This document shows, in pieces, positions 44,598 to 53,262 of a stretch of DNA of 64,000 nucleotides; position 1 is the stretch's first letter, and each line of letters opens with the position of its first letter. The DNA is from Paramagnetospirillum magnetotacticum MS-1. Its GTDB lineage: Bacteria; Pseudomonadota; Alphaproteobacteria; Rhodospirillales; Magnetospirillaceae. Both the position numbers and the translations under genes were made by a program. The stretch lies in NCBI RefSeq assembly GCF_000829825.1, contig NZ_JXSL01000028.1:1-64000 (forward strand). Direction: 5' to 3'. The notes under the pieces are model-generated. The model ran no database searches, had not been told where the DNA came from, and worked only from the letters and a program-made list of their open reading frames with translations.

Positions 44598-45409
44598 GCC
44601 ACGCCCAAGCGACACCCCGCGCTTCGTCAGCGCCCCATCCCTTCCATCTGGTCGATCCCAGCCCCTGGCCCCTGGTGGGGTCCATCTCGGCCCTGGTCCT
44701 GGTCTATGGCGCGGTGGACTGGTTTCGCAATCACGCCCATACCACGGTGATGCTGATCGGCCTGGGTCTGGTGGGCCTCACCATGTTCGGCTGGTGGCGC
44801 GACATCTTCCGCGAAGCCCGTTCGGGCCAGGCCCATACGCTCGCGGTCTGTCACGGACTGCGCCTCGGGATGAGCCTGTTCATCGCCTCGGAAGTGATGT
44901 TCTTCGCCGCCTTCTTCTGGGCCTATTTCTACTCGGCCCTAGGCGTGGCCCCCATGGTAAGCCAATGGCCGCCCGCCGGGATCAAGACCCTGGACACCTG
45001 GCACATTCCCTTCATCAACACCCTGATCCTGATGAGTTCAGGCGTGACGCTGACCAAGTCGCACCACGCCCTGCGCCATGACCACCGCGGCGCCACCAAG
45101 GCGTGGCTGGCGCTGACCATCGCCTTGGGAATCCTGTTCCTATCCTTGCAGATTCATGAATACGGCCAGGCCCTGTTCGCCTTCACCGACGGCATCTATC
45201 CATCGGTGTTCTACATGGCCACCGGCTTCCACGGCTTCCACGTCTTCGTCGGCGTCTGCTTTCTGGGCGTCTGCCTCAACCGGGTACGGAAGGGCGACTT
45301 CACGCCGGACAAGCATGTGGGCTTCGAGGCGGCGGCCTGGTACTGGCACTTCGTGGACGTGGTCTGGGTCTTCCTGTTCGTCTGGGTCTATTGGTGGGGA
45401 AATGGCTGA
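44594..45409 (+). CDS. ctaE: Cytochrome c oxidase subunit III
   Basis: A 271-residue protein with seven predicted membrane helices. Conserved segments are GMSLFIASEVMFFAAFFWAY, TLILMSSGVTLTKSHHAL and FHGFHVFVG, then FEAAAWYWHFVDVVWVFLF at the end. Subunit III stabilises the oxidase and its proton uptake. Last gene of the ctaCDGE operon, which is unusually lean: no ctaB (heme O synthase) or SURF1 gene is present here. Confidence 0.96.
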   Translation: MSHAQATPRASSAPHPFHLVDPSPWPLVGSISALVLVYGAVDWFRNHAHTTVMLIGLGLVGLTMFGWWRDIFREARSGQAHTLAVCHGLRLGMSLFIASEVMFFAAFFWAYFYSALGVAPMVSQWPPAGIKTLDTWHIPFINTLILMSSGVTLTKSHHALRHDHRGATKAWLALTIALGILFLSLQIHEYGQALFAFTDGIYPSVFYMATGFHGFHVFVGVCFLGVCLNRVRKGDFTPDKHVGFEAAAWYWHFVDVVWVFLFVWVYWWGNG

Positions 45410-45640
45410 TCAATACGGACAGTCGCCACGCCCGCAGGAACGGGCGGAACGACTGGGTTGCCATGTGCCGCAGACCCGGCACTCCACCATGGTTTCGGCC
45501 CCGGCTGTGTCCTCCTTGGAAGACGATGGGACTGGCCGCCCCTCTTCGCGGCGGCGCAGTTCCGCCGAACGGCCCAGAAACTTGAATCCGAACCAGATGA
45601 AGGCCACCACCGCGACGGTCAGCAGGATTTTCAAGAACAT
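45410..45640 (-). CDS. Small membrane protein with zinc-ribbon-like tail
   Basis: 76 residues: one N-terminal membrane helix (LKILLTVAVVAFIWFGFKFL), a charged linker, and a C-terminal MVECRVCGTWQP...CGRGDCPY with four cysteines, which could bind zinc. AAGGA precedes the ATG. It is convergent with ctaE, their stops touching, and sits six bases from the methyltransferase gene upstream on its own strand, so it may be co-transcribed with it. Function unknown. Confidence 0.75.
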   Translation of the reverse strand: MFLKILLTVAVVAFIWFGFKFLGRSAELRRREEGRPVPSSSKEDTAGAETMVECRVCGTWQPSRSARSCGRGDCPY

Positions 45641-45645
45641 CGAAT

Positions 45646-46407
45646 CTATCCTTCTTCGCCCACCAGGGGAGCCGCGCCGCGCAAAACGGCCTGGGCCTCA
45701 GGGGTGAAAGCCCCGGCGTCATCATGGAGGACAAGGCCGGGCAGCAGCCGCAGGGGCGACCGCACCGATTTGCGCGCCGAAACGATCACCCGTCCCGCCC
45801 CCCGACCGTTCTTGGGCCACAGGGGCAGGACGGCCACATCACCCACGCCCCGCCCCCGCAATCCCGCCAGAATGTCGCCCAGGCGTTCGGCGCGGTGGAT
45901 GAGGATGAGCCGCCCCTTGGGCCGCAGCAGCTTCACCGCCGCCTTGATCCAGCCGGCCAGATCCAGCCCCCCCTCCTCATGGGCCATGGCCCGCGACGCA
46001 TCGGCGGCGCGCGTGCCGCTGCCGCTTTCGAAAAACGGGGGATTGGTCATGACATGATGGAAGCCGCCCAGCCCGGCGGGAGGCCGGGCCGCATCACCCG
46101 CATGGACGGCAAAACCCCTCTCGGCCTCATTGAGAACGGCGTTGCGCCGCGCCAGGCCCGCCAGAGGCCCCTGAATCTCGAGACCTTCGACCACCACGTC
46201 CGGACAGCGGGCCAGCAGACACAGCGCCGCAGCCCCCACGCCGCAGCCGAGATCGAGGATACGCTCACCCGGACGGGCAGGAACCGCCGCGGCCAGAAAG
46301 ACCGGATCGATGGCGGCGCGATAGCCGTACCGGGGCTGCAACAGCCGCACCCGGCCGTTCAGCAGGAGGTCTTCGGTCAGGGGTTCCGGCGTCTCCATGG
46401 GTTCCAA
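45646..46407 (-). CDS. SAM-dependent methyltransferase, TrmN6/YfiC type
   Basis: A 253-residue class I methyltransferase. ILDLGCGVGAAALCLL binds S-adenosylmethionine and MTNPPFFE is the NPPF motif of enzymes that methylate an exocyclic amino group of adenine. The start LLNGRVRLLQPRYGYRAAIDPVFLAA is typical of the tRNA1(Val) A37 N6-methyltransferase group. In alphaproteobacteria this gene often lies divergent to a polyprenyl synthase gene, as here. The tRNA substrate is inferred from the family. Confidence 0.85.
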   Translation of the reverse strand: MEPMETPEPLTEDLLLNGRVRLLQPRYGYRAAIDPVFLAAAVPARPGERILDLGCGVGAAALCLLARCPDVVVEGLEIQGPLAGLARRNAVLNEAERGFAVHAGDAARPPAGLGGFHHVMTNPPFFESGSGTRAADASRAMAHEEGGLDLAGWIKAAVKLLRPKGRLILIHRAERLGDILAGLRGRGVGDVAVLPLWPKNGRGAGRVIVSARKSVRSPLRLLPGLVLHDDAGAFTPEAQAVLRGAAPLVGEEG

Positions 46408-46527
46408 AACTCTTGATCAGGGTGAAAGCGATTAGCAATCGGCGATGTAAGCTTGACCCGCTTTCCCAGGCAACACTATGTTCGTCGCGCGGGTAGGCAT
46501 GCCCCGCGAGGCAGGAGTTTCGGTATC

Positions 46528-47547
46528 GTGGCGATCGTGGTCAATTTCGAGGACGAACGCAGCAAGAAGGCGAAGAGCTTCGACGCCCTTGTTGCTCTGG
46601 TCAAGGACGACCTGGAGAAGGTCAACCGAGCCATCGTCGACCGTATGCACAGCCCCGTCGAGCTGATCCCGCAACTGGCCGGACACATCATCGCGGCAGG
46701 CGGCAAGCGGCTGCGTCCCGTCCTGACCCTGGCTTCGGCCAAGCTGGCCGGACACACGGGCGAGCGCCATATCAAGCTGGCCGCCTGCGTCGAGTTCATT
46801 CACACCGCCACCTTGCTGCACGACGATGTTGTCGACGAGTCCGAACTGCGGCGCGGCCAGGCCTCGGCCAATGCCCTGTTCGGCAACAAGCCCAGCGTGC
46901 TGGTGGGCGATTTCCTGTTCTCCCGCTCGTTCGAGTTGATGGTCGAGGACGGATCGCTTTCGGTGCTGGCCATTCTGTCCCACGCTTCCTCGGTCATCGC
47001 CGAGGGCGAGGTGCTGCAGCTGATCACCGCCAACGACACCGAGACCAGCGAGGATTCCTATCTCGAGGTCATCCGGTCCAAGACCGCCGCCCTCTTCGCC
47101 GCCGCCTGCCGCATCGGCGCCGTGGTGGCCGACCGGCCCAAGGTCGAGGAAGAGGCTCTGGAATCCTACGGCCTCAATCTGGGCATCGCCTTCCAGTTGA
47201 TCGACGACGTGCTGGACTATTCCGCCAAGCAGGCCGTGCTGGGCAAGACGGTGGGCGACGATTTCCGCGAGGGCAAGATCACCCTTCCCGTTATTCTGGC
47301 CTTCCGCCGCGGCGATGACGAGGAACGGGCCTTCTGGCGCCGCTGTCTCGAGGAACTGGATCAGGCCGATAACGACATCGGGCGCGCCATCAAGCTGATG
47401 GAAAAGCACGGCAGTCTGGCCGCCACCATCGCCCGCGCCCGCCATTATGGCGAAATCGCCCGTGACGCACTGGGCATCTTCCCCGACAGCGCGGTGAAGC
47501 AGGCCATGATCGACGTTATCGACTTCTGCATTGACAGGGCCTACTGA
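46528..47547 (+). CDS. ispB: Long-chain trans-polyprenyl diphosphate synthase
   Basis: About 339 residues starting at GTG 46528, behind CAGGAG. It has the two aspartate-rich motifs LLHDDVVDE and LIDDVLDYSAK, GGKRLRPVLTLASA and the KTAALFAAACRIG stretch of the octaprenyl/decaprenyl synthase group. It builds the isoprenoid tail of ubiquinone by adding isopentenyl units to farnesyl diphosphate. Alphaproteobacteria usually carry Q10, so decaprenyl is the likely product, but chain length is not certain from sequence. Confidence 0.92.
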   Translation: MAIVVNFEDERSKKAKSFDALVALVKDDLEKVNRAIVDRMHSPVELIPQLAGHIIAAGGKRLRPVLTLASAKLAGHTGERHIKLAACVEFIHTATLLHDDVVDESELRRGQASANALFGNKPSVLVGDFLFSRSFELMVEDGSLSVLAILSHASSVIAEGEVLQLITANDTETSEDSYLEVIRSKTAALFAAACRIGAVVADRPKVEEEALESYGLNLGIAFQLIDDVLDYSAKQAVLGKTVGDDFREGKITLPVILAFRRGDDEERAFWRRCLEELDQADNDIGRAIKLMEKHGSLAATIARARHYGEIARDALGIFPDSAVKQAMIDVIDFCIDRAY

Positions 47548-47587
47548 CCAAAGTTCTGACCGACCAGGCGTTCCGGCATAAATTCCG

Positions 47588-47614
47588 TTGACGCCATCCG
47601 GAAAGCTATATAAT
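47588..47614 (+). promoter_or_regulatory. Sigma-70-like promoter before the repeat-protein gene
   Basis: TTGACG (47588-47593) and a perfect TATAAT (47609-47614) are separated by 15 bases, slightly short of the 17 optimum. Transcription would start near 47621, only 8 bases before a terminator hairpin and about 75 bases before the gene. Confidence 0.55.
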
Positions 47615-47628
47615 CATTTAATTGTTAG

Positions 47629-47659
47629 AAACCCGGACCTCCTTGAGGCCGGGTTTTTT
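47629..47659 (+). terminator. Terminator between ispB and the repeat-protein gene
   Basis: CCCGG (47632-47636) with CCGGG (47649-47653), and CCTC with GAGG inside, form a bulged stem around CTT, followed by six T. It lies 82 bases after the ispB stop, downstream of the promoter at 47588-47614, so it either ends ispB transcription or attenuates the next gene. Confidence 0.75.
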
Positions 47660-47696
47660 CATGGCCGAAAAGCAAATCCGACCGAGTGAGGGAATG

Positions 47697-50600
47697 ATGG
47701 CCGACCATAATGATCAGCCCAACCAAGTGAACGAGAACAGCGACGGCGATAAGGCGAAGCAGGATCTCGACGATCTTACGGTTCTCTCACGGGTCGATGG
47801 CAACAGCCTGGGCGACGCCCGCCTGAACACGGTGCGCAGCGCCGATATCAGCGACACCCAATTGGGCAACCTGGCCAATGTGCAGCAGGGCTCCTCGGGC
47901 AGTCCCCAGGCGCAAAATCTGGGCGGCCTGTCCGGTGGCGCGAAAACGGGCCTGGATGTGGCCATCGACGCTTCCAAGGATGCCAATGTGGCGCCTCCTC
48001 CCCTGGACAGCGCGCCGGTCACCGTAAGTGATGACGCCGCCTTCGTTCAGGTCCAGGCCAATCACCCCGGCCAGCTGAACGTCCAGGAATTCGCCGATCT
48101 CGCCAGGCCGGATACGGAGTTCAAGCCCCAGGATCGAGTCGAAGCGCCGCAGGTGGGCAATGCCCCCATCGCCGGCTTCACGCCCGCCACCAGCGTGCAG
48201 CAAACCGCCGTTCCGGCCGAACACGCGGCCGAAAAGGCCCCCGAACTCCACGATAAAGTCAATCACGCCCCGACCACCCAGGATGTGAGCCTGACGGGCG
48301 GCAACGAAGACAACGTCATCATCATCCGCACCAGCGACCTGCTGAAGAACGCGGGTGACGCGGACGGCGACTCACTGACCGTCACCAATCTCACCGCCAA
48401 TCACGGCACCCTGGTCGACAATCACGACGGCACCTATTCCTTCACGCCCGACGCCAATTACCATGGCGGAGTGGACCTGTCCTACACCATCAGCGACGGT
48501 AATGGCGGCACGGTTCACGGTGCGGCCTCCTTCGATGTGGCATCGGTCAATGACGCGCCCACCACCAGCGACGTGACTCTGGCCGCCGGGACCGAGGACA
48601 ACTCGGTGATTATTCGCGCCTCGGACCTGTTGGCCCATGCCGGCGACGTGGATGGCGACACTCTGTCGGTGACCGCGCTCAGCGCCACCAACGGCAGCAT
48701 CACCGATAACCACGACGGCACCTATACCTTTACGCCCAATGCCGATTTCCATGGCGATGTGGATCTGCATTACACAATCAGTGACGGCAATGGCGGTACG
48801 GTTCCCGGCACCGCCAGCTTCGAAGTGACATCGGTCAACGACGCGCCCACCACCAGCGACGTGGGATTGGCCAATAGTGCCGAAAACAACGCGGTCATCA
48901 TCAAGGCCGAGGATCTGCTGGCCCATGCCAGCGACGTTGACGGCGACACCTTGTCGGTGAGTGCGCTCAGCGCCAATAACGGCACCATCACCGACAACCA
49001 CGACGGCACTTATACCTTCACGCCCGATGCCAACTTCCATGGCGAAGTTGACCTGCATTACACCATCAGCGACGGCAATGGCGGCACGGTTCCCGGTACG
49101 GCTAGGTTCGATGTGGAAGCCCCCGCTCCGGTGGTCGACACCACGCCTCCGGCCGACCCCACTCCGGTGGTCGACACCACGCCTCCGGCCGATCCCACTC
49201 CGGTGGTCGATACCACGCCTCCGGCCGACCCCACTCCGGTGGTCGATACCACGCCTCCGGCCGATCCCACTCCGGTGGTCGACACCACGCCTCCGGCCGA
49301 CCCCACTCCGGTGGTCGACACCACGCCTCCGGCCGACCCCACCCCGGTGGTCGACACCACGCCTCCGGCCGATCCCACCCCGGTGGTCGACACCACGCCT
49401 CCGGCGGATCCCACTCCGGTGGTCGACACCACGCCTCCGGCCGATCCCACTCCGGTGGTCGATACAACGCCTCCGGCCGATCCCACTCCGGTGGTCGACA
49501 CCACGCCTCCGGCCGATCCCACTCCGGTGGTCGACACCACGCCTCCGGCGGATCCCACCCCGGTGGTCGACACCACGCCTCCGGCGGATCCCACCCCGGT
49601 GGTCGACACCACGCCTCCGGCCGATCCCACTCCGGTGGTCGACACCACGCCTCCGGCCGATCCCACCCCGGTGGTCGACACCACGCCTCCGGCGGATCCC
49701 ACTCCCACCGAGGACAACACGCCCCCGGTCGAGCCCACTCCCACCGAGGACAACACGCCCCCGGTCGAGCCCACGCCCACCGAGGACAACACGCCCCCGG
49801 TCGAGCCCGGTCCTCCGGTCACGCCCCCATCCAATGACAGCCATTCCGGTGGCGGCGGCTCCGGCCAGTCCCAGTCCGGTGACAGCCATTCCGGTGGCGG
49901 CGGCTCCAGCCAGTCCCAGTCCGGTGACAGCCATTCCGGTGGCGGCGGCTCCAGCCAGTCCCAGTCCGGTGACAGCCATTCCGGTGGCGGCGGCTCCGCC
50001 AGCCAGCACTCGGCTCAGGGCAACCACGATCAGAGTCATGGAAGCAATGAGTCGGTCACCCTGACCACCTCGGCCCATGTGCATGTTGCCGCCGACCCGG
50101 CCGCGACCCTGAGCAGCACCATAGGCAGTGACAGTGCCCACACCACCACCGTGACCTCGGTCACTGGCGGCAATGGCAGCGACTTCGGCAATGACAGCGG
50201 CAGATTGGTGGTTCATGCCACCGCCGATCAGGCTGGCGACAAGCACGGCTTCGATATCGTCTATGACGGCCATGTGGTCGGCCACGCCGGGGCGGGCACC
50301 ACCACCATCACCGGACTGGATGTCCATGACGGCGGCAAGCTCAGCTTCGTGGGCGCCAACGGCACCAATATCACCGTGGACAGCGTCACCCTGAACGGCA
50401 CTTCCATCGATGCTGGAACGGGAACCAAGTCGGGCGGTGTCCAGGTGGACTCGTCGCACCATTCGGCCGACCTGCATAACGGTTCGGTGACCTACACGGT
50501 CAACGACGGCAATGCTGGCGCCGTGTCCCACACGACATCGACCACCACTCACACCCAGAATTTCCATCTGGACGTGGGCGGCCACGAATCGCAATTGGGC

Positions 50601-51515
50601 GGCGTGCATGTCACTGGCCTGCATGCGGGTGATACTGTCAGCGATGGCGGCCATGTCTGGACCGCGGGTGGCGATGGTTCCATCACCATCACCGAAGCCC
50701 AGCTTGACGGCATGACCTCGCACGACGCCGTGCACCACGACTTCACCGTAACCAGCACCCAAGGCGCCAATAGCGGCATCCATGTCTCGGGCATGGATCA
50801 TGACGGCGGCGCCTACCACGCCCCCAGCCATCTCGAGGCCAATCTCAGCATCGCCGCCAATGGCGCCCAGCATGGCGGCGCGGACCTCACCTACCATGTG
50901 GGCGGCGTCCCCGACGGTTGCACCCTGGTGAGCGACAGCGGCACCCTTCATGCCGGGTCCGACGGGAGCTTCTCCGTGTCGGCCCACGACGCCGCCAGCC
51001 TGAAGATCGTCATTCCCGGCGATGGCAGCGTGGCGGACTTCAACGTGACGGTCAGCGCCACGGACGCCCATGGCGCCCAAGTCCCCACCGCGTCACAGAG
51101 TCTGGCTATCGGCGTTCACGAGGCCCTGGAGGCCCCCAGCCACAGCTTCGACACCACCGGAACCGATATCGGCGGCCACCAGGGCCACGGCTTCGAAGGC
51201 CACGGCATGGGCAGCCACGACTCGGACATCGACTCGGCCCACACCATGCTGTTCGACTTCGGCGGCGGGCATGAGACCGAGAATACCCACCACAACTGGA
51301 CCGATGTGGCCGATCAGGCCGAACATGGCGATCACGGCGCCAATACCGGGGCGGAGCATGCCGACTGGACCGAAAAGGCCGATCAGCACGCCGAACACGG
51401 CAACAGCCAGAATAATCATTCGCAGGAGCACAAGGACGAGGCTCCGGTGCAGCATCAGGTTACCGACGACCACCACAACCAGTTCCAGGCCCACGACCAC
51501 ACCACGCCCATGTGA
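47697..51515 (+). CDS. Large cadherin-like tandem-repeat, His-rich probable surface protein
   Basis: About 1272 residues. An Asn/Asp-rich N-terminus without a signal peptide (residues 1-188) is followed by three 96-residue cadherin-like repeats, each NxAPTTxDV...NEDN/ENN...DGTYTFTPDANFHG...YTISDGNGG. Next are sixteen 12-residue VVDTTPPADPTP units, three TEDNTPPVEPTP units and four GDSHSGGGGSSQSQS-type units. A domain with FDIVYDGHVVG and ITVDSVTLNGTSID resembles calcium-dependent carbohydrate-binding modules, then further beta domains, and a His/Asp/Glu-rich C-terminus. The layout suits a secreted adhesin, but RTX nonapeptides and type I secretion genes are not seen nearby. The start at 47697 follows GAGGGA; ATGs at 47694 and 47661 are in frame, the latter inside the terminator T-run. 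Confidence 0.8.
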   Translation: MADHNDQPNQVNENSDGDKAKQDLDDLTVLSRVDGNSLGDARLNTVRSADISDTQLGNLANVQQGSSGSPQAQNLGGLSGGAKTGLDVAIDASKDANVAPPPLDSAPVTVSDDAAFVQVQANHPGQLNVQEFADLARPDTEFKPQDRVEAPQVGNAPIAGFTPATSVQQTAVPAEHAAEKAPELHDKVNHAPTTQDVSLTGGNEDNVIIIRTSDLLKNAGDADGDSLTVTNLTANHGTLVDNHDGTYSFTPDANYHGGVDLSYTISDGNGGTVHGAASFDVASVNDAPTTSDVTLAAGTEDNSVIIRASDLLAHAGDVDGDTLSVTALSATNGSITDNHDGTYTFTPNADFHGDVDLHYTISDGNGGTVPGTASFEVTSVNDAPTTSDVGLANSAENNAVIIKAEDLLAHASDVDGDTLSVSALSANNGTITDNHDGTYTFTPDANFHGEVDLHYTISDGNGGTVPGTARFDVEAPAPVVDTTPPADPTPVVDTTPPADPTPVVDTTPPADPTPVVDTTPPADPTPVVDTTPPADPTPVVDTTPPADPTPVVDTTPPADPTPVVDTTPPADPTPVVDTTPPADPTPVVDTTPPADPTPVVDTTPPADPTPVVDTTPPADPTPVVDTTPPADPTPVVDTTPPADPTPVVDTTPPADPTPVVDTTPPADPTPTEDNTPPVEPTPTEDNTPPVEPTPTEDNTPPVEPGPPVTPPSNDSHSGGGGSGQSQSGDSHSGGGGSSQSQSGDSHSGGGGSSQSQSGDSHSGGGGSASQHSAQGNHDQSHGSNESVTLTTSAHVHVAADPAATLSSTIGSDSAHTTTVTSVTGGNGSDFGNDSGRLVVHATADQAGDKHGFDIVYDGHVVGHAGAGTTTITGLDVHDGGKLSFVGANGTNITVDSVTLNGTSIDAGTGTKSGGVQVDSSHHSADLHNGSVTYTVNDGNAGAVSHTTSTTTHTQNFHLDVGGHESQLGGVHVTGLHAGDTVSDGGHVWTAGGDGSITITEAQLDGMTSHDAVHHDFTVTSTQGANSGIHVSGMDHDGGAYHAPSHLEANLSIAANGAQHGGADLTYHVGGVPDGCTLVSDSGTLHAGSDGSFSVSAHDAASLKIVIPGDGSVADFNVTVSATDAHGAQVPTASQSLAIGVHEALEAPSHSFDTTGTDIGGHQGHGFEGHGMGSHDSDIDSAHTMLFDFGGGHETENTHHNWTDVADQAEHGDHGANTGAEHADWTEKADQHAEHGNSQNNHSQEHKDEAPVQHQVTDDHHNQFQAHDHTTPM
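48261..49124 (+). repeat. Three tandem 288-bp cadherin-like coding repeats
   Basis: Units begin at 48261, 48549 and 48837, each exactly 288 bases (96 codons) and starting Asn-x-Ala-Pro-Thr-Thr. Units 2 and 3 are the most alike, pointing to recent duplication. Confidence 0.85.
49131..49706 (+). repeat. Minisatellite of sixteen 36-bp units
   Basis: Sixteen contiguous 36-base units encode VVDTTPPADPTP sixteen times with no amino-acid change; they differ only at silent positions (GAC/GAT, ACT/ACC, GCC/GCG). No spacers lie between units. Copy-number change would stay in frame. Confidence 0.95.
49707..49814 (+). repeat. Three 36-bp units encoding TEDNTPPVEPTP
   Basis: Directly follows the 16-unit array, with the same period but changed residues; the last unit ends in Gly-Pro. 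Confidence 0.9.
49836..50015 (+). repeat. Four 45-bp units encoding Gly/Ser-rich linker
   Basis: Units start at 49836, 49881, 49926 and 49971 and encode Asp-Ser-His-Ser-Gly4-Ser and Gln/Ser residues; the second and third are nearly identical, the last is partial. A flexible linker is likely. Confidence 0.9.
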
Positions 51516-51536
51516 TTCCGGGCCTGACATGACGAA

Positions 51537-51569
51537 AAGGCCCCCAATCCATGCCGGATTGGGGGCCTT
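51537..51569. terminator. Two-way terminator after the repeat-protein gene
   Basis: AAGGCCCCCAATCC and GGATTGGGGGCCTT form a perfect 14-bp stem around ATGCC, 21 bases after the stop. On the minus strand it is followed by TTTT, so it also serves the small gene at 51591-51770. Confidence 0.85.
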
Positions 51570-51590
51570 GTAAGAGTGAACCGGGCGCTC

Positions 51591-51770
51591 TCAGGCTGCC
51601 TGGCGGGAGTGTCTCTCGGCAATGGGGGTCAGAATCCCAGCCATGCCGGGATAGAGGACCATCAGGCGCCGGGCTTCGGCCTCAACCAGATCGGAATCAA
51701 CGCCCCGATCCTCGGCTTCGGCGTCCAGATGGGACAGCAGGGCGGCAACGTCATCCCAGATAAATGCCAT
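51591..51770 (-). CDS. 59-residue protein of unknown function
   Basis: Starts at ATG 51770 (a GTG at 51776 is an alternative) behind a GAGGGGGG stretch. The product MAFIWDDVAALLSHLDAEAEDRG... is acidic and helical, with no cysteine and no membrane helix. It ends 21 bases before the shared terminator, which supports expression. No family is recognised. Confidence 0.6.
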   Translation of the reverse strand: MAFIWDDVAALLSHLDAEAEDRGVDSDLVEAEARRLMVLYPGMAGILTPIAERHSRQAA

Positions 51771-51881
51771 GTTCACGCCCCCCCTCGCTTTTCAACCCAG
51801 GCATTCTAGCACCGGGGCGGAGAAGCGGCGTCCCACGACTCGTATCAAATTTTCATAATTTATGATGAAAGCCGTTCAGGC

Positions 51882-52640
51882 TTAACGCACGCCCTTTTCG
51901 GCGCCGGTCCGGGCGATGATCTCGGCCACGAGCTTGGGGTTTTTGGACAACCACAGGTCAAATTCAGCGATCACGTCTGGCGCCTTGACCGAGGACAGAC
52001 GGTAACTGTCGGCCACATAGGGAAGATTGGGAGCAAAGGCCAGACTGCCCGCCAGTCCCGCTATATTTTCCGCGGCATTCAAGGCCACCGCCACATTGCC
52101 ATAGGCGCCGTCGATCCGCCGGGTCTGCACCTGGCGCAGCAATTGTTCGAAGGAGGAGTTCTCCTTAAGCTCGACAGCGCCGGATTTGAGCCATTCGTTC
52201 CAGGCATAAGGCGTGAAACCGGCGATGGTTCCCAGACTGTGAATTCCATCCGGTGTCGTGGTCAAGGCCTCGCGGCGAACGATGGTCCCATCGATATACT
52301 CGATGATCGGCTTGGAAAAAACGGGGCCATCGCCCTGGCGCAGAGCCGGCGCCCAATCGGGGGAATCGGGGAATTTGAGATCGATGCCGCCACGGTTCAA
52401 CTCGGCATAAAGGCGTTTGACCGGTAGGGCCTGAAAGGTCAGACGATGACCACGGGCCGCCGCGAAGGCATCAAGAATTTCACGCGCCGCGCCCTGGAAC
52501 CGATCGTCGCGCATGCCGTAGACCGGCGAATAATCGATGGCTTCGACGCCGACCACAATGTCACGGGCCCAGGCCCCTAGGCCCAGCAGACACAACAAGG
52601 CCGCCACCGCCCCGCGAGCCATTGCCGATCCGAAACCCAT
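51882..52640 (-). CDS. Periplasmic solute-binding protein, SBP family 3
   Basis: About 252 residues with a signal peptide ending near LGLGAWA. The mature part begins RDIVVGVEAIDYSPVYG, a typical family 3 binding-protein start, and keeps the two-lobe pattern to the end. No ABC permease or ATPase gene is adjacent, so it may act as an orphan binding protein or feed a sensor. It is related to amino-acid binders, but the ligand residues cannot be assigned. ATG 52640 has GGAG at eight bases; ATG 52646 is also in frame. Confidence 0.82.
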   Translation of the reverse strand: MGFGSAMARGAVAALLCLLGLGAWARDIVVGVEAIDYSPVYGMRDDRFQGAAREILDAFAAARGHRLTFQALPVKRLYAELNRGGIDLKFPDSPDWAPALRQGDGPVFSKPIIEYIDGTIVRREALTTTPDGIHSLGTIAGFTPYAWNEWLKSGAVELKENSSFEQLLRQVQTRRIDGAYGNVAVALNAAENIAGLAGSLAFAPNLPYVADSYRLSSVKAPDVIAEFDLWLSKNPKLVAEIIARTGAEKGVR

Positions 52641-52791
52641 GGACATTTCTCCACATTTGCCGACCAGAATAGAAGCACGACATCATGGCGTGATCAACTG
52701 TGACAAAAGGTTACGACCTTGACCGTTGTCAACGTCACACCGCCCCGGCGACAATAGGGTCGAACGGCAAGATTTGGAGGGAGACGGCGTA

Positions 52792-53262
52792 TTGAAATCC
52801 ATCGTCGCGGCGACGTTGCTGGTTCTGGCCACAATCCTGCCAGCCCAGGCCGATCCCCGCCCCTTCACCCGCGGCTCCTGGCAAAGCCTGGTCCAGGCCC
52901 ACGCCGCGCGCCCCTTTGCGGTTCATTTCTGGTCCCTGACCTGTGCCCCCTGCCTGGTGGAATTGCCCCGCTGGCACGACATGGTCAAGGAAACAGGGAT
53001 GGATTTGATTCTGGTCTCTACCGATCCGGCCGAGGACTGGCCCAAGGTGGAGCGGACCTTGAAGCGGGCCGGGCTGGAGAAGATGGAAAGCTGGGCCTTC
53101 GCCGACCTTTTCACCGAGCGGCTTCGCTTCGAAATCGATAAGACCTGGCACGGCGAACTGCCCATGACCGTGTTTGTCTCGGCCAGTGGAGAGCGCAAAG
53201 CCGTGACGGGAACCGTCACCCGCGAAGACTTCGCCTCGTGGCTGCGCTCAGGTCAGCGTTAA
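52792..53262 (+). CDS. Periplasmic thioredoxin-like protein
   Basis: About 156 residues with a signal peptide (IVAATLLVLATILPAQA) and a thioredoxin fold with HFWSLTCAPC (C51 and C54), a TlpA/DsbE-like active site. The TTG at 52792 is used because GGAGGG precedes it and the signal peptide begins there; ATG 52726 adds a polar leader. It may reduce disulfides in the periplasm. It overlaps the convergent DUF1127 gene by four bases at the stops. Confidence 0.82.
   Translation: MKSIVAATLLVLATILPAQADPRPFTRGSWQSLVQAHAARPFAVHFWSLTCAPCLVELPRWHDMVKETGMDLILVSTDPAEDWPKVERTLKRAGLEKMESWAFADLFTERLRFEIDKTWHGELPMTVFVSASGERKAVTGTVTREDFASWLRSGQR

Noticed and set aside
49131-49706. Regular 36-bp repeats that could be mistaken for a CRISPR array.
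   Set aside because: Units are contiguous with no spacers and encode a repeated peptide in a long reading frame.
48372-51080. A minus-strand open frame of about 900 codons across the repeat-protein gene, and a plus-strand one at 48961-50064.
   Set aside because: Both are produced by the repetitive, GC-rich coding sequence in other frames; they repeat the same short words and have no family features or ribosome sites.
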